Made by a program: the position numbers and the translations under genes. From assembly GCA_022774485.1 (NCBI GenBank), contig JALFLX010000035.1, positions 1 through 23,640 of the forward strand: 23,640 bases of DNA, read 5' to 3'. Source of the stretch: Bacilli bacterium. GTDB taxonomy: Bacteria; Bacillota_I; Bacilli_A; RFN20; CAG-288. Positions 1-7,244 of this stretch are shown piece by piece; the stretch's first letter is position 1; every line of letters starts with the position of its first letter. The notes below the pieces were generated by a model that saw nothing but the letters and a program-made list of their open reading frames with translations, did not search any database and had not been told where the DNA came from.

Positions 1-1074
1 GATTTTAAAGAACTCAAATATGATGTCAGAAAAGATCACATCTACATCTTATTGAACGGCGTCTCTTTCGACGATGTGAAAGGGCCGTTGAAGAAAGTCT
101 CTGGCATCGGTTCTTTCTGCTTTGCACGCCACGTTGAGAAAGAAGTTAAAGCCATCCAGGAAGAAGCAAAACACGCGCTTTTACAGACCGGTGCTAAGAC
201 CTTTAAAGTGGAGACAAGACGTGCGGATAAAACCTTTGAAATCCACTCAGATGAGCTTTCGAGAATGGTCGGATCTTATCTGCTAAGAAGTATCGATGGC
301 ATCAAAGTTGATGTTCATCATCCGGAGACTTATGTTCACATCATGATTCGCTTAGAAGGCGCTTATGTCTATTCCAAGAAAGAAAAAGGTATGGGTGGAT
401 ACCCGCTAGGAATCGCTGGAAAATCACTCTGTCTCCTCTCTGGTGGAATCGATTCTCCCATCGCTGCTTATTTGATGATGAAAAGAGGTGTGAAGCTTGA
501 ATGCATTCACTTTGCAGCACCTCCTTATACCTCAGAAGCTGTTATTGAGAAAATTCATGACCTTCTCTATGTTCTTAATGATTACCAGCCCTCTATCAAG
601 CTTTATATCGTTCCGTTCACAGATCTTGAGAAGAAAATTTATGAGGTGGCAGGACCTTCTTATTGTGTGACTATCATGAGAAGAATGATGCTTCGCATCG
701 CCTGTCGTATCGCCGATAAACATAACTGTCTTGTTCTCTCTTCTGGAGAGAGTATCGGACAGGTCGCCTCGCAGACCTTACCTTCGATGAATGTCATCGA
801 GCGTGTCTCTACTCTTCCTTTAATCAGGCCCTTAGCCTGTGCGGATAAGACAGAGATTATCGACCTCGCGAAGGAGATTGGAACGTATGACATCTCTATT
901 CGTCCTTACGAGGATTGCTGTACTATCTTCACCTTAAAAGACCCTGTCACCCATCCGAACCTTGAAGTTGTTGAAAGAATCGAAGCTTCCTTTGATTATG
1001 AGACCATGGTTAGAGATTGTGTGAAAAATGTTGCTGTGGAGCGTATCGCCAAAGGACAAGAAGAAGAGTTTTAG
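1..1074 (+). CDS. thiI: tRNA 4-thiouridine synthase ThiI (5' end outside window)
   Basis: The reading frame is open from the first base, so the true start lies upstream; a TTG at 52 is only an internal Leu codon. The visible 357 residues cover the end of the ferredoxin-like/THUMP region and the whole PP-loop ATPase domain. Seen: the PP-loop SGGIDSP at about 439-459 nt, an APPYTSE segment, and a PYEDCCTIF segment near the C-terminus holding the catalytic-type cysteine. ThiI adenylates U8 of tRNA and, with a persulfide donor such as IscS/NifZ, makes 4-thiouridine in the cytoplasm. The protein stops after the PP-loop domain, so there is no rhodanese domain, as in Bacillus-type rather than E. coli ThiI. 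The stop is TAG, which shows that TAG terminates in this genome. A strong terminator follows 6 nt later. No IscS/NifZ gene is in view; it may lie just upstream, as in Bacillus. Confidence 0.95.
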   Translation, partial: DFKELKYDVRKDHIYILLNGVSFDDVKGPLKKVSGIGSFCFARHVEKEVKAIQEEAKHALLQTGAKTFKVETRRADKTFEIHSDELSRMVGSYLLRSIDGIKVDVHHPETYVHIMIRLEGAYVYSKKEKGMGGYPLGIAGKSLCLLSGGIDSPIAAYLMMKRGVKLECIHFAAPPYTSEAVIEKIHDLLYVLNDYQPSIKLYIVPFTDLEKKIYEVAGPSYCVTIMRRMMLRIACRIADKHNCLVLSSGESIGQVASQTLPSMNVIERVSTLPLIRPLACADKTEIIDLAKEIGTYDISIRPYEDCCTIFTLKDPVTHPNLEVVERIEASFDYETMVRDCVKNVAVERIAKGQEEEF

Positions 1075-1080
1075 CAAATC

Positions 1081-1106
1081 ATCCCGGTTCAAGCCGGGAT
1101 TTTTTC
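1081..1106 (+). terminator. Rho-independent terminator after thiI
   Basis: A 7-bp stem, ATCCCGG (1081-1087) with CCGGGAT (1094-1100), encloses a 6-nt loop and is followed at once by TTTTTC. It lies 6 nt past the thiI stop. Confidence 0.9.
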
Positions 1107-1347
1107 ATCAAAAACTTGTATTACAGCAGCGAAAGAGATGAGAAATAAACCAAAACTATCATGCTGAATGTCAAAAAGGAGAGTCTATTGGACTTTTTTG
1201 TGAAATCGAGGAGTGTGTTAGCAGTTTGTTATCAATTGAGCATCTATCATTCCTGGACTTCGATAGAAAAAATCCTTGCTTTGTTGTGACGTCAATTTAT
1301 GGCCAAGACTAGTGAATCAAAATAAGTTCATCGATGAAGTTCTAGCA
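1107..1347. other. Intergenic stretch, no supported gene
   Basis: About 240 bases between the thiI terminator and the rplT terminator. The longest open stretch is a plus-strand frame of 42 codons from an ATG at 1161 to a TGA near 1289, with no good ribosome binding site (the AAAGGAG at 1175-1181 lies inside it) and no recognisable motif. On the minus strand a 31-codon open stretch is also unrecognised. It reads like spacer or the eroded remnant of a gene. I see no tRNA, repeat or riboswitch here. Confidence 0.5.
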
Positions 1348-1398
1348 TGAAAAAACCTCACCCTTGAGTGATTCACTCTCGGATGAGGTTGTTTTTTG
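1348..1398 (-). terminator. Terminator of the infC-rpmI-rplT operon
   Basis: Read on the minus strand, AACCTCA (1390-1384) pairs with TGAGGTT (1360-1354), an inner GAGTGATTCACTC palindrome extends the hairpin, and a run of six T (1355-1350) follows. A further small hairpin, CACTG/CAGTG at about 1405-1424, lies between the rplT stop and this terminator. Confidence 0.85.
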
Positions 1399-1432
1399 CT
1401 TACAGCACTGTCTTTTAGGGCAGTGTTTTGAC

Positions 1433-1789
1433 TTACTTGCTGAGGGCGGCTTTAGCAGTCGCAACTAAGGAAGCGAACTGTTCCGGCTCGTTAGAAGCAA
1501 TCTCGGAAAGCATCTTTCTGTTGAGCTTGATTTCCGCGAGATCCAAGCCGTGCATGAACTGGGAGTAAGAGATGTCGTTGAGTTTGCAAGCAGCAGAGAT
1601 ACGTCTGATCCAAAGCTTGCGATAGTCCTGCTTTCTCTCTTTACGTCCGTTGAACGCATGCGCTTCAGCCTTTAAGACGGCCTCTTTCGCAGTTTTAAAT
1701 AATTTATGTCTAGAACCATAATAACCTTCGGCTCTCTGTAAGATGCGTTTACGGTTATCATGTCTGACGGTACCACGTTTAACTCTCAT
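1433..1789 (-). CDS. rplT: 50S ribosomal protein L20
   Basis: 118 residues, the normal L20 length. The N-terminus MRVKRGTVRHDNRKRIL and the following AEGYYGSRHKLFKTAKEAV are the basic extension that threads into 23S rRNA; the DYRKLWIRRISAACK and LNRKMLSEIA segments are typical of the globular domain. L20 is an early assembly protein of the large subunit. In Bacillus it also represses its own operon by binding the infC leader, and the leader here has the matching layout. A GAGAGG ribosome binding site sits 9 nt before the ATG. It is the last gene of the operon, 16 nt after rpmI, and is followed by a terminator. Confidence 0.98.
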   Translation of the reverse strand: MRVKRGTVRHDNRKRILQRAEGYYGSRHKLFKTAKEAVLKAEAHAFNGRKERKQDYRKLWIRRISAACKLNDISYSQFMHGLDLAEIKLNRKMLSEIASNEPEQFASLVATAKAALSK

Positions 1790-1805
1790 GATTTCTTACC
1801 TCTCT

Positions 1806-2000
1806 TTACTTGCTGATCAATCCAGTCATCTTTCTAGACTGAACGTTGTTAAGGTATCTTGCCTTACGGTTGTGACGGATCATCTTATGGGTCTTATTGT
1901 GAGAGAGGTGGCTTGTGTTCTGATTCCACTACTTGACCTTGCCGCTCGCTGTGATTTTGAATCTCTTGACGGCACCACGTTTACTCTTCATTTTTGGCAT
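1806..2000 (-). pseudogene. rpmI: 50S ribosomal protein L35 with an in-frame TAG at codon 24
   Basis: Between infC and rplT, where rpmI belongs, a 64-codon frame starts MPKMKSKRGAVKRFK and continues ITASGKVK, then meets TAG at 1931-1929, then resumes in the same frame with WNQNTSHLSHNKTHK and RKARYLNNVQSRKM to a TAA at 1808-1806. Both halves match L35: the SGKxK segment before the TAG and TSHL..NK...RK after it. Full length is as expected for L35. A strong AGGAGGG ribosome binding site lies 8-9 nt before the ATG, and the start overlaps the end of infC by 20 nt. Homologues have a basic residue at this place; AAG to TAG is a single-base change. A real nonsense mutation, readthrough or a base-calling error could each explain it. 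Only the first 23 residues would be made without suppression. TAG ends thiI and rluA here, so wholesale TAG recoding is unlikely. Confidence 0.85.
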
Positions 2001-2571
2001 TTTTCTGGCCCTCCTGTTTTTTAATCGGCTTTGGATTCAGCATGACGAAATAATCTTTTCCTAACAGCTCCGGCTCTTTATCGGTGGAGCAGTAATCTTT
2101 GACCATGCTTAAGAATTGGCCGAGCGTCTCTTTGACGATGTCCATTCTCTGCATCATTCTTCCCTTGATGTAAACAGCGACTTTCACTTTCATTCCATCG
2201 GCTAGGAACTTGATTGCAGCTTTCGCTTTGGTCTCTAAGTCGTGAGTGTCAGTTGTCGCAGTGAAACGAATCTCTTTGACGATTGTCTTTTTCTGATTCT
2301 TCTTAGCCTCTTTCGCTTTCTTGTCCTTATCGAACTTGTACTTTCCGTAGTCGACAATCTTGCAGACTGGCGGATGTGCTTGCGGGGAGACACAGAGAAG
2401 ATCCATTTGATAATCGTAGGATTTTTGGAGTGCGACTTTCATCGGGACGACACCGAAGCTTTCGCCTTGTGGTCCGATGAGGAGCACCTCTTTGAAATGG
2501 ATTCTTTCGTTGACTAATTCGCGGTCGTTGTTTTTGGGACGAAATTGCTGGTTTTGATACTTGTTATATAT
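1981..2571 (-). CDS. infC: Translation initiation factor IF-3, predicted AUA start
   Basis: IF-3 binds the 30S subunit and checks the initiator tRNA and start codon. Seen: an N-domain with ELVNERIHFKEVLLIGP, then PPVCKIVDYGKYKF, a lysine-rich linker, TIVKEIRFTATTDTHD, and a C-domain ending in LNPKP. The frame stays open up to 2661, but that stretch contains a terminator hairpin and its T-run (2622-2594), so it is leader and not protein. A GGAGG ribosome binding site at 2585-2581 points, after 9 nt, to ATA at 2571, giving 196 residues. Non-AUG starts are known for infC (AUU in E. coli and Bacillus), where IF-3 represses its own synthesis by rejecting such codons; the AUA here is inferred. Nearby CTT is less likely, and no ATG, GTG or TTG is suitably placed. 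The 3' end overlaps rpmI by 20 nt. Confidence 0.9.
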   Translation of the reverse strand: MYNKYQNQQFRPKNNDRELVNERIHFKEVLLIGPQGESFGVVPMKVALQKSYDYQMDLLCVSPQAHPPVCKIVDYGKYKFDKDKKAKEAKKNQKKTIVKEIRFTATTDTHDLETKAKAAIKFLADGMKVKVAVYIKGRMMQRMDIVKETLGQFLSMVKDYCSTDKEPELLGKDYFVMLNPKPIKKQEGQKNAKNEE

Positions 2572-2767
2572 AAGACTCTTCCTCCATGTTTTCGAAAAAA
2601 GCGGGTCCCGAGAGAGACCCGCCAGTTGCCATTGATAGCCCACACAAAGAAAACAGAACAAGCTGTTTTACTTGATTTGTGCGAGACCAACTCAAGCGTT
2701 TGACCCACCAGAACGAAATCCAGTCAGGTGAGAACGGGCGTTCTCTTTCTCAGTCGCGATTTTCGCA
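2572..2767 (-). promoter_or_regulatory. infC operon leader RNA, probable L20-type attenuator
   Basis: About 195 nt between the predicted transcription start near 2767 and the infC start. Three hairpins are visible: GAGAAC/GTTCTC at 2730-2745; a two-part hairpin with arms 2643-2648/2676-2681 and 2650-2656/2663-2669 separated by an asymmetric internal loop; and the terminator at 2601-2622. The Bacillus infC-rpmI-rplT operon is controlled by L20 binding a leader structure that mimics its 23S rRNA site and promotes premature termination. The position, length and terminator fit that system. Assigning the middle hairpin as the L20 site is inference; I did not fold the RNA. Confidence 0.7.
2594..2622 (-). 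terminator. Intrinsic terminator (attenuator) in the infC leader
   Basis: On the minus strand GCGGGTC (2622-2616) pairs with GACCCGC (2607-2601) around an 8-nt loop, followed by six T at 2600-2595. It ends only about 9 nt before the infC ribosome binding site, so it must be bypassed to express the operon. Confidence 0.9.
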
Positions 2768-2773
2768 GTGATT

Positions 2774-2802
2774 ATTCTACTCGCTCTATATCGGATTGTC
2801 AA
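2774..2802 (-). promoter_or_regulatory. Sigma-A-type promoter of the infC operon
   Basis: Minus-strand -35 TTGACA (2802-2797), a 17-nt spacer, and -10 TAGAAT (2779-2774). Predicted start of transcription is near 2767. A second, poorer -10 (TATAAT at 2854-2849) lacks a -35. Confidence 0.85.
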
Positions 2803-2862
2803 ACATTTTCTACCACTTTTCGAAAGAAAACGCCTGAATTTCATTCATATTATATAGAGCAT

Positions 2863-2889
2863 GGAAAGGGGCGGCTTTTACCGCCCCTA
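2863..2889 (-). terminator. Terminator after the lipoprotein gene
   Basis: GGGGCGG (2887-2881 on the minus strand) pairs with CCGCCCC (2874-2868) around a 6-nt loop and is followed by TTTCC. It lies 13 nt beyond the lipoprotein stop and separates that operon from the infC promoter. Confidence 0.8.
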
Positions 2890-2900
2890 CAAGTGTTTAT

Positions 2901-4265
2901 TTACTTACCCCAGATAGCGTAAGTGTTGACGAAGTTGATGGTCATATCAGTTCCGGCAAGAGTGTAGTTGAGAGTATAGGTTCCGGTTGCTTCATCCCAT
3001 GTGGAGACACTAGGATTCTCTTCGCCTGTGAACTGGACGGAGATGACATTGTTTTCAAAAGTGTAGGTTCCCTGGCCATCAAACATAGTGGAAGCAGGAC
3101 CTGCGCCATCGATATCTCTGATGACAACACCTTCTTCTTTGAAGATGAAGCGGTTGGTGACGTCGCCGAACTTTGTCGCCTCTTTGCTGTATAAGCCGTG
3201 GACTTCATCATCGACTAAGGATAATTTAATGGTGATATCTCTCTCGCCGTGTAAGATGTAATCAAGACCGACAGTGCCATCTTCTCTTGTCACCTGAGTG
3301 AAGGTTTCTTCACCATTAACAAAGGTGTAAGCACCTTTGGTGGTAGTCCAAGTTAAGGTCCTGTCGAACATGGTTTGGAACTGAGGCATCGGAGCAGCAT
3401 CACAGGTGATGTCAAATAAAGCAGTTTGGTTGTTGTAGATGTAAACATCACAAGAGATGCCACCGAAGTCGACAGCATTCTTGCCAGAGAATGTTTTCAC
3501 AGTTGGGTTCCAGGTTAAGGTGCAGTCGACAGAGGCTTCACTTCCTTTGTATTTGTAAGGGATGGTGTAGAGACCGGTTCCTAAATCAAATGTGGAGGAA
3601 TATTCAACTCCATCGACAGTGATCTTGAAAGTGTTGTTCTCGTAGGTCCAGGTTCCAGTTTTGTTTAAGAATTCCTGAGCGCCTAAATCCATCTTCAAGG
3701 TACCATCTAAGTTCATGGTGACATTGACAGTGTACTTGGTTTCACCGAAGGCAAAAGAACCGGTGAAGGCGGTGGATTCAATGAATCTGTTCTTGATGTT
3801 GGAAGAAGCGCTTGGGGTGAAGCTTTCATCCTTTAACTTCAAGGTCACGGTTCCGCTTCCGTTATCACCTGCTTTGATGGTGAATTCAACGACATGTTCT
3901 TTGGTCTCTTCACTCCAAGTGGTGGTGACTTTGTCAAAGCCGGTGATGGTGAATTCATAACCGATACCTTCGATAAAAGCGTAGGTTCCAGTTTTCTCAT
4001 AACTGATGGAGGGGACAACTAACTTTGCGGTTAAGTCTTCATAGAGCTTTAAGGCGACATCATGCTCAACTTCTTTTAAGGTGATTTTACCTTCGAATTT
4101 GAGTTTGAAGTTGTCGACTTCAGGCTTTGTCTCTTGTTGAACCTCGCTGGGTTTGTCAGTCGGGTTCTCAACGGGACCTTCGCTTGTTCCGCCACAGGCG
4201 GTAAGGCCAGATAATAAGAGGCCGGAGGCTGCAGTTAAGATGAGAGATAAAAATTTCTTTTTCAT
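2901..4265 (-). CDS. Exported lipoprotein with four repeated beta-rich units
   Basis: 454 residues. The N-terminus is a lipoprotein signal peptide: MKKK, a hydrophobic stretch, and a lipobox LTAC with the lipidated Cys at 24. A Pro/Glu/Thr-rich linker (about 25-50) follows. The rest reads as four tandem units of roughly 90-100 residues, at about 52-147, 164-253, 257-354 and 357-454. Each holds a G-T/A-Y/W-x-F/Y turn (GTYAF, GTWTY, GAYTF, GTYTF), a Thr/Val-rich strand pattern and, in several units, a W-x-x-x-T-G-T/L-Y-T element. I do not recognise a named family; this looks like a surface binding or scaffold protein of predicted beta-sandwich or lipocalin-like structure (inference). A GAAAGGA site lies 10 nt before the ATG. 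It sits 24 nt after the GH3 gene and should share its transcript, so a role in polysaccharide capture next to that enzyme is plausible. Confidence 0.85.
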   Translation of the reverse strand: MKKKFLSLILTAASGLLLSGLTACGGTSEGPVENPTDKPSEVQQETKPEVDNFKLKFEGKITLKEVEHDVALKLYEDLTAKLVVPSISYEKTGTYAFIEGIGYEFTITGFDKVTTTWSEETKEHVVEFTIKAGDNGSGTVTLKLKDESFTPSASSNIKNRFIESTAFTGSFAFGETKYTVNVTMNLDGTLKMDLGAQEFLNKTGTWTYENNTFKITVDGVEYSSTFDLGTGLYTIPYKYKGSEASVDCTLTWNPTVKTFSGKNAVDFGGISCDVYIYNNQTALFDITCDAAPMPQFQTMFDRTLTWTTTKGAYTFVNGEETFTQVTREDGTVGLDYILHGERDITIKLSLVDDEVHGLYSKEATKFGDVTNRFIFKEEGVVIRDIDGAGPASTMFDGQGTYTFENNVISVQFTGEENPSVSTWDEATGTYTLNYTLAGTDMTINFVNTYAIWGK

Positions 4266-4289
4266 TGCTTTTTTTCCTTTCTTTTTTAT

Positions 4290-7244
4290 TTATGCAACTT
4301 TTTTTGATTTGACAAAGACGAGAACAGCGAAGGCGATGCTGGCTAAGAAGAGAGCACCGATGACGGCATCGACGGAGTAAAGTGCGATCTTCCAGCCAGG
4401 AGTGTAGGGGACAAATTTGGTTGTGATGGAGATTCCATTCATGGCGTTGCTGTGGAGAGTGGAGTAGAGGATGCGCTTTGCAGCAGTTTGGAGCTGCTTG
4501 ACAACATTTGCGTTATTCTTCAAATAATCGAGGTTGAAAGCTTTCTTGAGCTCACCATCGCAGAGATCAACACCGGCCATCAAGAAGCAAGGGAACTGTT
4601 CTTGGGTGTATCCGATCTGATACATATCCGTGATGACAAGACCTTTCATACCGAGCTCTCCGCGTAAGAAGTCGGTCAACAAGGTCTTGCTGGCGGTGCA
4701 GTTCACCGCACCGATTCGAGAGAAGGAGACCATGGCGTTGTTGGCTCCACCTTCGATGACTGCGTATTCGAACGGTTTTAAGTAGATTTCGCGGAGGGTC
4801 TGCTCGTTGAGCCAGACACAGATGCTGTTTCTTTGCGTTTCTTGTTCATTGAGCGCGAAGTGTTTGATGTAGCCGTTGCAGCCGTGGGACTGTAAGGCTT
4901 TGACTTCACAGGCGACCATTTCTCCACTTAAGAGCGGATCTTCGCTCCAGTATTCGTAGGCTCTTCCTTCATAAGCAGAGCGGTGGGTGTTAAGACCGAT
5001 ACCGTAGAGACCTGCAAATCCAGCCCAGATAGAATCTTCACCCATCATGTCACCGAATTTGGTGGCGAGGTCTTTGTTGAAAGTGGCGGCTAAGAGCCCG
5101 ATGTTAGGATAATAAGGAGGAACGAGATTCTTATCCGGATCTTCCGTTCTAGCGGCTAAACCATCTTTGTTGTTACCATAAGATAAGACAAGTCCTAAAG
5201 GACCGTTGTGCTCAACAGTTTCCGGCTTGTTGATTTCGGTGATACCGATCGTTTTTCTCAAACCGATACCGACGAGATCTTGGAGCTGATCGAAGGTGAG
5301 CTGTTGAACGAATTCATCCCAGAGAGCGCTGGTTTCCGGAATCGGATTTCCTTCGGTATCCTGCATGAGGTCGATTAAGGTCAAGCCTTTGTTGACACCC
5401 ATCGGCGGGAGTTCCTCATCACTTGTATCGATGAGCTTAGGATTCTCCTGATCGACAAGATCTTTGGCTAAGGCGCCAGTCATATTCAATTTGACTTCAG
5501 AGGTCGGGTATGTTCCCTGCCAATCGTTTCTGGAAAGGTAGGTGACTTCATTGTCTCCTTTTCCGTGATAGCGGTTGATGTCCGCTTCAGCGAAGAGGCT
5601 CTTGACTTCATTTCCAGTCGCTTTGGATTTGGAATAACTGGTGGTGTCTTCATTTAAGGAGAAGGTCTTGACTAAGTTGCTGTTTCCTTGTCCGACCATG
5701 CCATCTGCACTGGTGAAGCCTTGCTGAGCTAAGATGTTGTTGACAGCTTCGTGAGAGTCCTGAGCGGCGGTGAGTTTGTATTCACCTTTCTCGATGATGT
5801 AGGTACCAAAGTTGTAGGCGTCAAAGCTAGTGAGGTTGTATTTGTCGATGTCAATTTCGACAGTTTGTGTCTTTCCTGCTTCGATGAGGCCAGTTTTGGC
5901 AAAACCCACTAATTCGACAGCTGCTTTTTCGATGTGATTCTGAACATCGTATTCGGTGTAAGGCTTGCTAGCGTAAATCTGAACGGCATCTTTGCCGGCG
6001 ACGGAACCGGTGTTTTTCACATCAACTGTGACTTTGAATTTCTTATGTTCTGTCTCGACTTTGAAATTGGAATATTCAAATGTCGTGTAGGATTCTCCGT
6101 AACCAAACGGGCGGTAGACGGTGTTAGCGTAATCGAATGTTCCAGCTTTTGCTCGTTTTCTGACGACATCGTAATATCTTGTTTCGGTGTAGCGATATCC
6201 TAAGTAGATGCCTTCTTGATAGGTGACATAGGTGCTGTATTTGTTGCTTTCTGGGATTTCGTAATCTCCAGCATTTGGATATTTATAAGCGCCGAAGTTG
6301 TTCTGAACGGGATTATCTGCGTGAGAGTACCACATTGTGTCGGAGAGATGTCCGCTCGGATTGATGTCTCCCACTAAGATCTTACCGACTGCTGCTAGGC
6401 CAGAAATACCTGTGTTTCCAATCCAGAGAGCACTGTCGATTCCGTATTCTGAGTTGTCAAGGAAATCACATTCGGGTTGGTTCGAGGTGTTCAATAAGAT
6501 GATAATTTTTTTGATCTTTCCTTGATCTTTGTAGGATTTTAAGAGCTTTAAGCAGTCTTTTTCGTTTTGGTTGAGTCTGAGATAATTGCCGTTTTCTCCA
6601 TCGGTTCCGGTGCTTGAGAAGTCGCTTCCTTCTCCGCCACCAGGTCTAGACAATGTGAAGATTGCAGCATCGCCATAAGTCTGTAAGGAACTGAGAAGAT
6701 CTGCGTTCGCTTTGATATCAGCGATGGGAGCATCATTGATTTTTGCACTGGATCCTCTTCCGGAACGCTTGTAGCTGTTGTTGGATTTATAGAAGGCGGT
6801 TGCTGTGGGGTTCACTTCTAATCCTGCAGCGGTTAAGCCTTCCTGAAGGTCGATTGGATCTCCTGCGCCTTGAGCCTGAGCACTTCCTTTTCCACCATAA
6901 GCGATGTCGATAGAAGAGATGCCCATCAAGCTGACTTTGTTTCCTTTGCTTAACGGGAGGGCATTGTTTTCATTTTTGATTAAAGTAGCACCTTCCGCTT
7001 CAATCTCTTCGCAGGTTTTTGTTCCTTCCTCGAAGAGTTCTTTGACTGATTTGAATTTGGATTTGTAGTATTCGGTGTCTGCATTAGAATCACCTGTTTC
7101 TACTCTTTTTAACGGGATGATATTGAGAGCGTTGTTGATGGCATTGGTGTTCTCAGAGGCGATGACAGTTCCTACTAAGAACAATCCAGTTAAGATCGAG
7201 GTTGTGACGACACTGATCTTTGGAACGAGAACTTTGTTTTTCAT
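4290..7244 (-). CDS. Membrane-anchored GH3 glycoside hydrolase with inverted domain order
   Basis: 984 residues. Order seen: N-terminal hydrophobic helix (about 10-29); a GH3 C-type alpha/beta domain from EGATLIKNENNALPL (about 84) to about 355; a fibronectin-III-like domain with FGYGESYTTFEYSNF and VDVKNTGSVAGKDAVQIY (about 380-495); a linker; the GH3 catalytic barrel (about 645-930); and a C-terminal membrane helix (about 953-977) ending in KSKKVA. Barrel motifs: GRAYEYWSEDP at 760-770, KHFALNEQE at 794-802, and GLVITDM with the likely nucleophile Asp873. Most GH3 enzymes have the barrel first; the swapped order is known from Butyrivibrio fibrisolvens BglA and Ruminococcus albus beta-glucosidase. 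Activity is probably beta-glucosidase or beta-xylosidase on oligosaccharides outside the cell; the exact sugar cannot be told. Its ATG overlaps the stop of the upstream membrane-protein gene (ATGA), implying coupled translation. Confidence 0.92.
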   Translation of the reverse strand: MKNKVLVPKISVVTTSILTGLFLVGTVIASENTNAINNALNIIPLKRVETGDSNADTEYYKSKFKSVKELFEEGTKTCEEIEAEGATLIKNENNALPLSKGNKVSLMGISSIDIAYGGKGSAQAQGAGDPIDLQEGLTAAGLEVNPTATAFYKSNNSYKRSGRGSSAKINDAPIADIKANADLLSSLQTYGDAAIFTLSRPGGGEGSDFSSTGTDGENGNYLRLNQNEKDCLKLLKSYKDQGKIKKIIILLNTSNQPECDFLDNSEYGIDSALWIGNTGISGLAAVGKILVGDINPSGHLSDTMWYSHADNPVQNNFGAYKYPNAGDYEIPESNKYSTYVTYQEGIYLGYRYTETRYYDVVRKRAKAGTFDYANTVYRPFGYGESYTTFEYSNFKVETEHKKFKVTVDVKNTGSVAGKDAVQIYASKPYTEYDVQNHIEKAAVELVGFAKTGLIEAGKTQTVEIDIDKYNLTSFDAYNFGTYIIEKGEYKLTAAQDSHEAVNNILAQQGFTSADGMVGQGNSNLVKTFSLNEDTTSYSKSKATGNEVKSLFAEADINRYHGKGDNEVTYLSRNDWQGTYPTSEVKLNMTGALAKDLVDQENPKLIDTSDEELPPMGVNKGLTLIDLMQDTEGNPIPETSALWDEFVQQLTFDQLQDLVGIGLRKTIGITEINKPETVEHNGPLGLVLSYGNNKDGLAARTEDPDKNLVPPYYPNIGLLAATFNKDLATKFGDMMGEDSIWAGFAGLYGIGLNTHRSAYEGRAYEYWSEDPLLSGEMVACEVKALQSHGCNGYIKHFALNEQETQRNSICVWLNEQTLREIYLKPFEYAVIEGGANNAMVSFSRIGAVNCTASKTLLTDFLRGELGMKGLVITDMYQIGYTQEQFPCFLMAGVDLCDGELKKAFNLDYLKNNANVVKQLQTAAKRILYSTLHSNAMNGISITTKFVPYTPGWKIALYSVDAVIGALFLASIAFAVLVFVKSKKVA

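Noticed and set aside
1929..1931. Genome-wide recoding of TAG as a sense codon to explain the rpmI stop
   Set aside because: thiI, the RluA-type gene and the 180-residue membrane-protein gene end in TAG at the expected protein length, and no other gene here carries an internal TAG.
1743..2024. Plus-strand 93-codon frame over rpmI
   Set aside because: It is the antisense shadow of the L35 coding frame; the minus-strand reading is clearly ribosomal protein.
2572..2661. N-terminal 30-residue extension of IF-3 to an ATG at 2661
   Set aside because: It would encode the leader terminator hairpin and its T-run and has no counterpart in IF-3; the ribosome binding site at 2585-2581 points to 2571.
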